From contig JAWHQI010000004.1 of NCBI GenBank assembly GCA_033032865.1, forward strand, positions 21,992,001-22,056,000: a stretch of 64,000 nucleotides of DNA, read 5' to 3'. This stretch comes from Dactylorhiza incarnata (taxonomy: Eukaryota; Streptophyta; Magnoliopsida; Asparagales; Orchidaceae). The notes beneath the pieces were generated by a model. That model did not search any database, was not told the origin of the DNA, and saw nothing but the letters and a program-made list of their open reading frames with translations. A program made the translations under genes and the position numbers. Below are positions 1-9,984 of this stretch, piece by piece. Position 1 is the stretch's first letter; every line of letters begins with the position of its first letter.

Positions 1-374
1 CGGCGCTTGCTTCAACCCATACAAGGCCTTCTTCAACTTGCAAGCATAGTCCGGAAAATCTTCAGATACGAAGCCTGGCGGCTGGACCATGAAGATGTCC
101 TTGCCAATCTCGCCGTACAAGAACGCATTCTTTACATCGAGCTGCCAAATCTCCCACCCCCAACATGCCGCCAAGGAAATCACAACCCGAAATGAAGTAA
201 TTTTTGCCACTGGACTGTATGTCTCTTCATAGTCCTCACTGTATTGCTGCGAGAATCCCCGAGCCACAAGACGAGCCTTGTATCGCTCGATACTGCCGTC
301 AGCCTTCTTCTTAAGCTTGTAGACCCACTTGCATGTCACAGGGGTGATACCCTTGGGCTTGGGCACCAGAGACC
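1..374 (-). pseudogene. Copia-H reverse transcriptase fragment (3' arm of a split Copia element)
   Basis: Read on the minus strand this encodes the N-terminal part of a Ty1/Copia reverse transcriptase: the stretches WEIWQLDVKNAF and KKALYGLKQ can be translated from about 160 down to 5. It closely resembles the same region of Copia-1 at 2730-3105. The element continues leftwards out of the window. It stops at 374, exactly where Copia-1 is inserted, and resumes at 7109. The insertion interrupts the domain, so no working protein can come from it. RNase H and the 3' LTR are not visible here. Confidence 0.9.
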
Positions 375-1655
375 TGTTAAAATTTTTGATTGGACCGTTT
401 AGGAGTAAGCAGGAGTTGTATCAACAAGAGTTATAGCCAAACAACCACAATGCCAAAACAACAACACAAGAAATCTTTATTGAAATAGAACTGCTTTACA
501 ATGCGAGGCATACATGGCGAGACATGATTCATAAGAATCACGGAGATGAGAAGAACAAACACACCAAAAAACAGAAACCAGCGGTCTGCCAGAAAGAGAC
601 CGCTCGGACTGCAACAAAGGCTCAGGCCGCCCAGCTTGTTCTGCTGTACTCCCAGACCGCTTGCACAGTCAGACCGCAAAAACACCTTGAGACCGCGCGA
701 ACAGAAGCAGACAAACTGCACTGCCAGACCGCAATCCCAGACCGCACGAACTGAAGCTTATTGGAACAAAGAACTGAAGCTGTTGCCAGACCGCAACTCA
801 GATCGCCTAACCGCTGAAGGTCGCCTGATCCCTGAGTCCGCTGCAAACAGCACAAGAACACAATAACCCAGTTCACTGACAGACCGCAGACGAACTGTTT
901 ATTCAAGCCACCGGAAATCACCAAGGAAGGAGACCGCACCCTGCTGACCGCAAACCTGCGAACACAACAAAGGTTAACTCGCATCCAAGTCGCGCGAACT
1001 CAAACTTGAGACCGCAAGAAACAATCCGGGCTCTGGTTCTTACAGTTCTTGTTGGGAATGACGGGCCATGCACCCCTATTTATAGGCGGGTGGACGGATG
1101 TCGTCACCGCACAAACCGGGATACAGTCACCACCCATCAGATCACGAGCGGTCTCAAAAGACAGACCGCGCGAACAGACCTCTTGGACGATCACCCGACC
1201 AAGACGCAGATCAGCAGACAAGATCGCGCACAGGCCGCGCGAACACGAGACCGCGCACAAGCCGTGCGGTCTCAACAACGCTCCTTCCTTAGAACACCAG
1301 AAGCAACCAAGGATCATCTGGACGACTTCAGACAAGTCGCCAGATCGCCAAGATAGACCGCCCGGGTAGACGGTCATATAGGAACAACCCGCCCGGTCTC
1401 CCAACAAGGGAACCAGGCAAACCAGCAGACCTACTCGGGAACAACCCGCATCTACCAAGAGCAGACCGCCCAGAAGAAGACCGGAAATAACCCGCAACAG
1501 GTCGCCAACGACCAAACCACCAGAGCAAGCTAGCCGATCTCACCAGATCGCCAGAACCAAACCGCCAGATCACCAGCTCAGACCGCGCGGTCTCTGCGGT
1601 CTCTAGCCTTCAAACCGGCCGGACTCCTTTTCACTCCACTTCAACAATTTCAACA
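375..1655 (-). repeat. Copia-1 3' LTR
   Basis: 1281 bp, beginning TGTTAAAA and ending TTTCAACA on the plus strand. It matches 5828-7108 position for position, with about 21 substitutions. A TATA-like block (TATAAATA, minus) lies at 1077-1084. The LTR is crowded with the motif AGACCGC and its reverse GCGGTCT, about 20 occurrences by eye, including a perfect palindrome AGACCGCGCGGTCT near 1580. The stop codon of pol falls 6 nt inside this LTR. Confidence 0.96.
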
Positions 1656-4600
1656 CTCCCCCTTGAAGTGGGAAGTGGAAACTAGCCCGAGCAACTCCCT
1701 TAACCGTGTAAACGGTCCCTTCGCCAGCGGCTTTGTGAAGATGTCTGCGACATTGTCCGCACTCCGAACATGCTCGACCATAAGAGATCCTCCCAACACC
1801 TTTTCACGAATGAAATGGTGCTCAATCTCTATATGTTTGGTCCTCGCGTGACAGACTGGATTGTTAACCAGCTTGAGAGCACTCTCATTGTCCCCGCATA
1901 GTATAGTGGGACCTCGAACCTCCTGATGAACGTCCTCTACCAACCTCCTGAGCCAAATAGCTTCCTGAGCTGCTAAGGCCGAAGCCTTGTACTCCGCTTC
2001 TGTGGTAGATACAGACACCGAGTCTTGCTTCTTGCTGCACCAAGAAATAGCTGTGGGACCTGTCATAAAGACAAAACCAGACGTTGATCTCCGATCATCC
2101 ACGTCTCCCCCATAATCAGCATCCATGAAACCATGCAACTCCAAGCTTGACCCTCTCCTATATAGGAGACCCAAATCAGAGGTCGACTTCACATACTTCA
2201 AGATGCCTTTAGCTGCCAGAAGATGAGGTTTCCGTGGTTCCGCCATGTACCGACTCACCTTGCCAACTGCATAAGCAATATCCGGCCTTGTGATCGTCAA
2301 GTAGATCAAGCTCCCAACCAGAGCTCGGAACACCAACGGATCAGATAAGACTCTCCCCTCATCCTTTCTAAGCTTATGATGTTGCTGCAAAGGTATAGAG
2401 CTGCTCTTTCCTTCCTCCATGCCAAATCGATTCACGATTCGCTCCGCATATCCTTCCTGAGAAATGAGCACTCCGCTCTCCCGCCTCTGGACCTCGAGTC
2501 CAAGAAAATGGTGAAGCTCCCCCAGATCCTTCATCTCGAATCTGATAGCAAGCTCAGCCGTGAGTCTTGCAACAGCTTCCTTCGAGTTCCCGGTGACAAT
2601 CATGTCATCCACGTACAGCAACACAATCACCCGAAGCACCCCCTCCTTCTTGATGAACAAGCTTGAATCAGAGTCTGAAGCAACGAATCCGCATAATAAG
2701 AGATATTCTGCAATCTTCCCGTACCACGCCCGAGGCGCTTGCTTCAACCCGTACAGGGCCTTCTTCAATTTACAAACATAGTCCGGATACTCCTTCGAGA
2801 CGAAACCTTGCGGTTGAGTCATGAAGATATCTTTGTCAATCTCGCCATATAAGAAGGCATTCTTCACGTCGAGTTGCCAAATCTCCCAACCACTCGAAGC
2901 CGCCAAGGCAATAACAAATCGAACCGAAGTCATCTTTGCCACTGGACTAAACGTTTCATCATAATCTTCTCCGTACTGCTGTGAGAACCCGCGAGCTACA
3001 AGGCGAGCCTTGTAACGCTCGATACTACCGTCAGCTTTCTTCTTCATCTTGAAGACCCACTTACAAGTGACAGGAGTAGTGCCCTTGGGCTTGGGCACAA
3101 GAGACCAGTTCTCATTCTTCTCGAGAGCTGTCATCTCTTCTTGCATAGCAATGTCCCACTCCTTCACACCTCTGGCCTTTTCAAAGCTCGACGGCTCCCT
3201 TTCATCTAAGGGACCAGCAAAGAAACATGAAACGAAGTTCACCATATTTCCTCCTGTGTATCGATCTGGTGGTTGAATAGTCCTCTTCGACCTCCTAAGA
3301 GGTTGCACCTGACTAACCACCTCCTCAGCCGCTTCTTCTGTGCAAGCTCCTTTTCCAGATGAACTTGGAGCATCGCTCCCCCTGCTACCAGAACCTGAAG
3401 CCCCCATCTCAGAGCTTGACACAACTGGAGCTCCTGGTGAAACATGCAGCTCCACTTGAAGACTTCCCGCAGCTTTTCCTCCTTCATCAATCCTGCTCTC
3501 TGGTAGTTCAACTCCTGAACTCCCCTTGTAGGAAGTCACTTCATCGAACACCACATCCCGAGAAACAATTGACCTCCGTGTCTCAGGATCCATGCATCTC
3601 CATCCCTTCTTCCGCTCATCATACCCAACAAAGACTAGCTTCCTTGCTTTCGCATCTAGCTTTGTTCGAAGAGCATCAGGAATATGCACATAGCAGGTTG
3701 ACCCGAACACCCAAAGGTGAGCAACACTCGGCTTCTCCTTGAACATTAGTTCGTGAGGGGTCTTCATGTTGATAGGACTTAAAGGCAATCTGTTGATGAC
3801 ATAAGCTGCACAAGACATTCCCTCCGCCCAGAAGGACTTTGGGATATTCTTGGCATGAAGCCAGCATTTGCAAGTTTCCGTCAGATGACGGATCTTCCTT
3901 TCGGCAACGCCATTCTGCTGTGGAGTATGGGCACAAGTGAGCTCTCTCCGAACGCCATGTTTCCTGCAAAAACTTGAGAACTCACCAGAAGTGAACTCCC
4001 CACCATTGTCAGTTCTCAATTTTTTCACTCGCAGGCCTAAACGACCTTCCACCAGCTCCTTGAACTCCACAAACCTTGCAAAGGCTTCTGACTTTTCTTT
4101 CAAGAAATACACCCAGACATATCTGGTGTAATCGTCAATCAACACCAACATATATCTATTGCCTCCAAGGCTTGGGGTGGCAGTTGGTCCCATCAAATCA
4201 CCGTGGATGCATTCCAACGGTGCTTTGCACCTTGTTTGCGATTTGTCAAATGGAAGTCGATGAGACTTACCAAACTGACATCCTTCGCAGACATGACCGT
4301 CTCCATAGGAGGACAAGCTAGGCAAGCCATTGACAAGGCCCCTTACCGCCATAGCCTTCAATTTGTCCATGCCTACATGCCCCAACCTTTCATGCCAGAT
4401 GGCAGCACCATCATTTGTCCTCATCTTATCAACATAGGTACTTGTCGATAAAACGAACAAGTCCTTCACCCGCTTGCCGACATGAATAACTTCTCCCTTT
4501 ATTTTCGGTTGAGTTTTGAGAAACTTCACTTCTGTTGGGCCAAACAGAACGTGATAACCGGCATCGACCGCATTGGTCACAGAGAAGAGATTCTTCTTCA

Positions 4601-5738
4601 TACCAGGCACGTGATAGACACTCCTCAACGTGAGTGGACCCTTAACACTGCTCAGAGAGACGACTCCTTCGTGCTCTACTGGATGAATAGAATTATCAGC
4701 CGTTATGATAGCATTGTTACCTGAGTAAGGTGCCAAAGAAGAAAACTTTGATCCATCCCCGGTGAGATGATGTCCACACCCTGAATCAACAATCCAGTCT
4801 TCTTCATAGTTGATGGAAGCTAAGGCCTTAACGAGCATCGCCGTTATATTAAACACAAAGGCTCCTCCCCATCCAACTTCACCAGACTTTGGCATCTCCT
4901 TCTCCACTGCATGTCCTGGCTGAAGATTCACCCGACAATCTTTCTTGAAGTGCCCGGTCTTGTTGCATCTAAAACACCTCGGTCCCTCTCCTTTCTTCTT
5001 CCCATCAGATTTAGGAGCATAGCCCCTATCCTGCTGACCTGAAGTAGAGGGTCCATCATGACTCAGCTTCTTCTTTTCCCACTTCTTTTTCCTCTTCCCA
5101 GAGAACATCACATCACTCTCTCCCCCGGAGATAGAAACCCCCGCCATATGTCTTGCTAAACTTTCTTGCGAAGCAAGAAGGTTCTCCAGCTCCAACAACG
5201 ACGGCTGATTTGCCCAACCCTAAACTGAAGTTACAAAAGCAAGATACTCCTTCCGCAATCCGCGGATGATATGTCTCTTCAGCTTTGCCTCAGAGATTGG
5301 ATCATCAGGGTCCAAAGCAGAAATCTCTGCCATGAGGTTCTTCATCTTAAGGAAGAAGGTAGAAATAGAAAGATCGCCTTGAGAGGCTCTCACCAACTCA
5401 TTTTCAAGAAATTGTAGCCTCGCTACATTCTTCTTATTGAACAATCCATCCAAGGATGTCCAAATCTCAGCAGCAGACTTACATCCGATAATATGATCAA
5501 ATAGCTCCGGTGAGATAGCCCTTTTGAGAGTGAACTCTGCCTTAGCATTCAACCTCCTCCAAAGTCTCACCTCTGCCATATTATCTCCTGCTAGAAACAC
5601 CTCTTGTGTGTCTTCTCCGCCAACTACCTCCCAAAGATCCTCGCCAAGCAAGTAACTCTCCATACATGACTTCCACTTTTTAAAGTTAGTCGATGTGAGG
5701 AGTTCAATACCAAGACCTCTTGCGAATCCGCCTTCCAT
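1650..5738 (-). pseudogene. Copia-1 gag-pol polyprotein, one in-frame stop
   Basis: A single frame of about 1360 codons. The likely start is the ATG at 5738, since the open frame upstream begins only with TTG codons. The gag part (5738-5223) begins MEGGFARGLG and has the usual Copia gag fold sequence. A zinc knuckle CX2CX4HX4C (CFRCNKTGHFKKDC) lies near 4975. The protease motif VDSGCGHHLTGD is near 4795, the integrase H/C finger near 4390-4270, and the integrase D,D,E residues near 4210, 4025 and 3925 (PQQNGVAERK). RT has WQLDVKNAF near 2880 and LYVDD near 2605. RNase H has DADYGGDVDDRRSTSG near 2110, STTEAEY near 2005 and FTKPLAKG near 1710. The only break seen is TAG at 5220-5222, between gag and the zinc knuckle, where relatives have a Gln codon. 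All catalytic motifs look intact. Confidence 0.93.
1656..1680 (-). other. Copia-1 polypurine tract
   Basis: On the minus strand the bases next to the 3' LTR are purine-rich and end AAGGGGGAG at the LTR border. This is where plus-strand DNA synthesis is primed in LTR retrotransposons. It overlaps the last codons of pol. Confidence 0.85.
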
Positions 5739-5810
5739 GGCAACCAATGTGGTCTCTTCTTCACAAAGACGATGGCAACTCTAGTTGATCACTGCTTATC
5801 CACTCCAGAA

Positions 5811-5827
5811 ACCTCGCTCTGATACCA
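5811..5827 (-). other. Copia-1 primer-binding site (initiator tRNA-Met)
   Basis: Minus-strand TGGTATCAGAGCGAGGT lies directly against the 5' LTR. The first 12 nt are the standard plant Copia PBS, complementary to the 3' end of initiator tRNA-Met. Confidence 0.93.
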
Positions 5828-7108
5828 TGTTAAAATTTTTGATTGGACCGTTTAGGAGTAAGCAGGAGTTGTATCAACAAGAGTTATAGCCAAACAACCA
5901 CAATGCCAAAACAGCAACACAAGAAATCTTTATTGAAATAGAACTGCTTTACAATGCGAGGCATACATGGCGAGACATGATTCATAAGAATCACGGAGAT
6001 GAGAAGAACAAACACACCAAAAAACAGAAACCAGCGGTCTGCCAGAAAGAGACCGCTCGGACTGCAACAAAGGCTCAGGCCGCCCGGCTTGTTCTGCTGT
6101 ACTCCCAGACCGCTTGCACAGTCAGACCGCAGAAACACCTTGAGACCGCGCGAACAGAAGCAGACAAACTGCACTGCCAGACCGCAATCCCAGACCGCAC
6201 GAACTGAAGCTTATTGGAACAAAGAACTGAAGCTATTGCCAGACCCCAACTCAGACCACCTAACCGCTGAAGGTCGCCTGATCCCTGAGTCTGCTGCAAA
6301 CAGCACAAGAACACAATAACCCAGTTCGCTGACAGACCGCAGACGAACTGTTTATTCAAGCCACCGGAAATCACCAAGGAAGGAGACCGCACCCTGCTGA
6401 CCGCAAACCTGCGAACACAACAAAGGTTAACTCGCATCCAAGTCGCGCAGACTCAAACTTGAGACCGCAAGAAACAATCCGGGCTCTGGTTCTTACAGTT
6501 CTTGTTGGGAATGACGGGCCATGCACCCCTATTTATAGGCGGGTGGACGAATGTCGTCACCGCACAAACCGGGATACAGTCACCACCCATCAGATCGCGA
6601 GCGGTCTCAAAAGACAGACCGCGCGATCAGACCTCTTGGACGATCACCCGACCAAGACGCAAATCAGCAGACAAGATCGCGCACAGGCCGCACGAACACG
6701 AGACCGCGCACAAGCCGTGCGGTCTCAACAACGCTCCTTCCTTAGAACACCAGAAGCAACCAAGGATCATCTGGACGACTTCAGACAAGTCGCCAGATCG
6801 CGAAGATAGACCGCCCGGGTAGACGGTCATATAGGAACAACCCGCCCGGTCTCCCAACAAGGGAACCAGGCAAACCAGCAGACCTACTCGGGAACAACCC
6901 GCATCTACCAAGAGCAGACCGCCCAGAAGAAGATCGGAAACAACCCGCAACAGGTCGCCAATGACCAAACCACCAGAGCAAGCTAGCCGATCTCACCAGA
7001 TCGCCAGAACCAAACCGCCAGATCACCAGCGCAGACCGCGCGGTCTCTGCGGTCTCTAGCCTTCAAACCGGCCGGACTCCTTTTCACTCCACTTCAACAA
7101 TTTCAACA
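5828..7108 (-). repeat. Copia-1 5' LTR
   Basis: 1281 bp, partner of the LTR at 375-1655, ending TTTCAACA next to the TSD AGACC. As the upstream LTR of a minus-strand element it carries the promoter that would drive the element. Confidence 0.96.
6530..6537 (-). promoter_or_regulatory. TATA box in Copia-1 5' LTR
   Basis: TATAAATA on the minus strand, about 570 nt from the upstream edge of the LTR. Transcription would begin roughly 25-35 nt to its left. The same block is at 1077-1084 in the 3' LTR and at 9189-9196 in the Copia-H LTR. Confidence 0.7.
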
Positions 7109-7580
7109 AGACCAAGTCTCATTCTTTTCAAGAGCACTCATCTCTTCCTACATAGCTGAATCCCACTGTTCCACGCCTTTGGCCTTTTCAAAGCTCGACG
7201 GCTCCCTCTCATCCAATGGACCAGCAAAGAAACACGAGACAAAAGCTCACCATGTTTCCTCCTGTATAGCGATCAGGGGCAATGATGGTTCACTTCGATC
7301 TCCGTAACACCTTCCCCTGACTCGCAGTATCTTCAGCTGCTTCTTCTCTAGCTCCCCTTCCAGACATACTCAGAGCATCGCTCCCCCTACTTCCTGATTC
7401 AGAAGGCTCCGCCTCAGAACTAGATATTGATGGACCACCTGGTGACACAGGAAGCTCCACCTAAAGATTTTCCACAGCTTTCTCCGGCTCCTCCACCCTG
7501 CTTTCTGGTAGCTCAACACCAGAACTTCCCTTGTAAGACGTCACCTCTTCGAACACGACGTCGCGGGAAACAACAAATCT

Positions 7581-8177
7581 TCATGTCATGGGGTCCATGC
7601 ACTTCCAACCCTTCTTCCGATCATCATAACCCACGAAGACTAGCTTCCTTGCTTTCGCATCTAGCTTCGTCCGAAGCACATCTGGAACGTGCACATAGCA
7701 GGTGGAACCAAACACCTGAATGTGTGCCACGCTTGGCTTTTCCTTGAACATCAATTCATGCGGGGTCTTCATATTGATGGGACTAAGAGGCATCCTGTTG
7801 ATGACGTAGGCAGCACAAGACATTCCCTCTGCCCAGAAGGACTTTGGGATACTCTTGGCATGCAGCCAACACTTGCAGGTCTCCGTCAGATGACAGATCT
7901 TCCGCTCTGCAACTCCATTTTGCTGTGGAGTATGCGCACAAGTAAGCTCCCTCCGGATGCCTGCCTTCCTACAAAAAGTAGAGAACTCACCAGAGGTGAA
8001 CTCCTCTCCGTTGTCAGTCCTCAGCTTCCTAACCCGCAGACCAAACCGACCCTCCACAAGCCTCTTGAACTCCATGAACTTGGCAAATGCCTCCGCCTTC
8101 TCCTTCAAGAAATATACCCAAGTTCGTGGAGAACCCGCCAGCGCTGAAATCTCGGCGCACAAGTTCTTCATCTTCAA
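7581..8177 (-). pseudogene. Copia-H gag-integrase fusion remnant
   Basis: An open frame of 198 codons. The first dozen residues (MKMKNLCAEISAL) match the middle of Copia gag (Copia-1 has MKNLMAEISAL). From about residue 20 on (WVYFLKEKAEAF) it is the catalytic core and C-terminal part of integrase, with RTDNGEEFTSG and TPQQNGVAERK. The join near 8120-8150 removes the gag end, zinc knuckle, protease and the integrase zinc finger. It keeps two of the three integrase acidic residues. It looks like a deletion product that stayed in frame by chance. Confidence 0.85.
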
Positions 8178-8554
8178 GAAGAACGTAGAGATAGAAAGAT
8201 CACATTGAGCCTATTTGGCCAGCTCATTCTCCAGGAATTGAAGTCTTGCCACATTTTTCTTGTTAAACAGCCCATCCAGGGCTCTCCAAATCTCTGCAGC
8301 TAATCCACACCCCAAGATGTGATCAAACAGGTCAGGTGATATTGCCCTCTTCAGGGCGAATTCTGCTTTGGCATTAATCCGCCTCCAGTATCTCACCTCA
8401 TGACCGTTATCCCCAATCAGAATAACTTCCTCTGTGCTCTCTCCTCCAACCACCTCCCAGAGGTCTCAACCAGAAGATAACTTTGCATACACGACTTCCA
8501 CTTCTTAAAGTTAGTCGATGTTAGCATCTCAATTCCAAGACCCCTTGCTTCCAT
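8178..8554 (-). pseudogene. Copia-H gag N-terminal remnant
   Basis: Minus-strand codons from the ATG at 8554 (MEARGLGIEMLTSTNFKKW) to about 8211 match Copia-1 gag. A frameshift near 8455 splits it, and a stop lies near 8211 just before the fusion with integrase sequence. Only the gag N-terminal half survives. Confidence 0.85.
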
Positions 8555-8625
8555 GGCTCTACCACTGATTCCTTCTTCACAAAGGCGATGGAAACTTTTA
8601 GTTTTTCACTACTCTATCCGCTCCA

Positions 8626-8642
8626 ACCTCCCTCTGATACCA
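8626..8642 (-). other. Copia-H primer-binding site (initiator tRNA-Met)
   Basis: Minus-strand TGGTATCAGAGGGAGGT touches the LTR start at 8643, the same arrangement as in Copia-1. Confidence 0.9.
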
Positions 8643-9846
8643 TGTGAAATTTTTCGTAGATCTAGGAGTGAGTAGAAATTGTATAACTAAAAGTTCAAGC
8701 CAATTAACCAGAAGCACATGAAACAAACACAATCTTTATTGATCAAGCAAAGTTCTTCATTACAGGGCGAGGTATACATGGCGAGATATGATTTCGCCAG
8801 TACACAAAAACAGAAGAGAAAAACAGCTGAAAGGAAAACCAGCGGTCTGCCAACTGAGACCGCCTGACCGCTCGACCTGACAGTCCGCCAGCTAGAAAAC
8901 AAGACCACCCGAACGGCCTACCTGCGCCTAAAACAACACCAACTGAGAACCTCACGAACTCCCAAACTCCATTGATCCTCCCGAACTCCAGCAACACGCA
9001 CTGCATGTCGCGAGACCGCCCGAACACCTTCAGAAGAGGAGGTGACCGCTGCTACCCACACAATCCGCAAAAGCTGCACAAAACAAGTTCGATCAGCTAA
9101 CCAGCCGGTTACAAAAAATAGACCGCAAGAACAGGACGCGAGCTCAGCTTACACTTGGTGCGATTAATTTTGCTACTACAGTGACTCCTATTTATAGGCA
9201 GGTGACCTGATCCAGTCACCGCCCTATGAGATAGAGTCACCGCCACTTGACTGCGTGACCATACCGGTCAACCCGCATGATCAGCAAAAGATCCTCCTGC
9301 TTAGTGAGCTCGCCGACTTCAACAGAAGCTGCGCGATCATGACAACACACCCAGTCATGTCGCTCACCACCTATGTTCACCACCCGATCTCCTCCAGAGA
9401 CCGCGAACACACCAGACCAACTAGGGCACAGCCCGCCAAGTTGATCAAACACCTGTGACCGCATATACCAGCTGATCGCCGAAAGACCAGCCATGCGAAC
9501 ACAAACCGGAGACCGCGCGACTAAAAAGACTTTAGTCCGCGCGCACCACAAAGAACCCGGACATCCTCCAGACCAGGCTGCCCGCACCACGCGGTCACAA
9601 GCACTAGACCGTGCGCCGCCCTTACAAGGCAGAAACCTGCTCCGCCACACGGTCACACGACCAGACCGCGCGGCCACACCTCGGCACCCTTGGACAGAAG
9701 AACGGCGGTCACGATGAGAAGCCCGCGGATAGACCAGAAAGGTCAGACCGCCAGAGGAGACCGCAAGACTGAGCAGTCAGACTAGACCGTGCGGTCTCCC
9801 CCCCAGACCGCCAACTTCACAAACTTCCAATTCAACATTTTCAACA
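8643..9846 (-). repeat. Copia-H 5' LTR
   Basis: About 1.2 kb, beginning TGTGAAATTTTT and ending TTTTCAACA on the plus strand. It is alignable with the Copia-1 LTR at the ends and shares the AGACCGC-rich composition, but is diverged in the middle. A TATA block (TATAAATA, minus) is at 9189-9196. The partner LTR is outside the window to the left. Confidence 0.88.
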
Positions 9847-9984
9847 CAACTTAATGTGGATCACACATGGACACACCACAGCTTCCACTATTTCAATTTG
9901 TCCTCAAATTGAATCAATGGTAGGGGTGGCCCAGTGAGTTAATGGACTTTTTTATCTTAGGATCGATTGCAAGTTGATACCATT
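9847..9984 (-). other. Gypsy-E leader remnant with degenerate primer-binding site
   Basis: Just left of the Gypsy-E LTR, minus-strand TGGTATCAACTTGCAATC (9965-9982) keeps the first eight bases of an initiator tRNA-Met PBS. The remaining 118 bp are non-coding. At 9846 the Gypsy-E internal region is cut off by Copia-H, whose insertion duplication would be CAACT at 9847-9851 if intact. The rest of Gypsy-E is presumably left of the window. Confidence 0.55.

Larger units (their letters stand above)
375..7108 (-). mobile_element. Copia-1: complete Ty1/Copia LTR retrotransposon
   Basis: A 6.7-kb element with two 1281-bp LTRs, a 5-bp target-site duplication AGACC at 370-374 and 7109-7113, a PBS matching the 3' end of initiator tRNA-Met, a PPT, and one gag-pol reading frame broken by a single TAG. 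Orientation is minus: the 5' LTR is on the right. By eye the two LTRs differ at about 21 of 1281 positions with no length change, pointing to a recent insertion. It lies inside Copia-H, a relative of the same family. The order gag, protease, integrase, RT, RNase H is that of Copia. I do not assign a lineage. Confidence 0.97.
7109..8642 (-). mobile_element. Copia-H internal region (5' arm), internally deleted
   Basis: This continues the element begun at 1-374. Sequence at 7109-7580 matches the integrase/RT spacer of Copia-1 (about 3105-3570) but is broken by frameshifts. Then come part of integrase, a direct fusion to gag, and the PBS. Compared with Copia-1, the zinc knuckle, protease and N-terminal integrase are missing. 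The TSD shared with 370-374 shows that 374 and 7114 were once adjacent. Confidence 0.9.
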
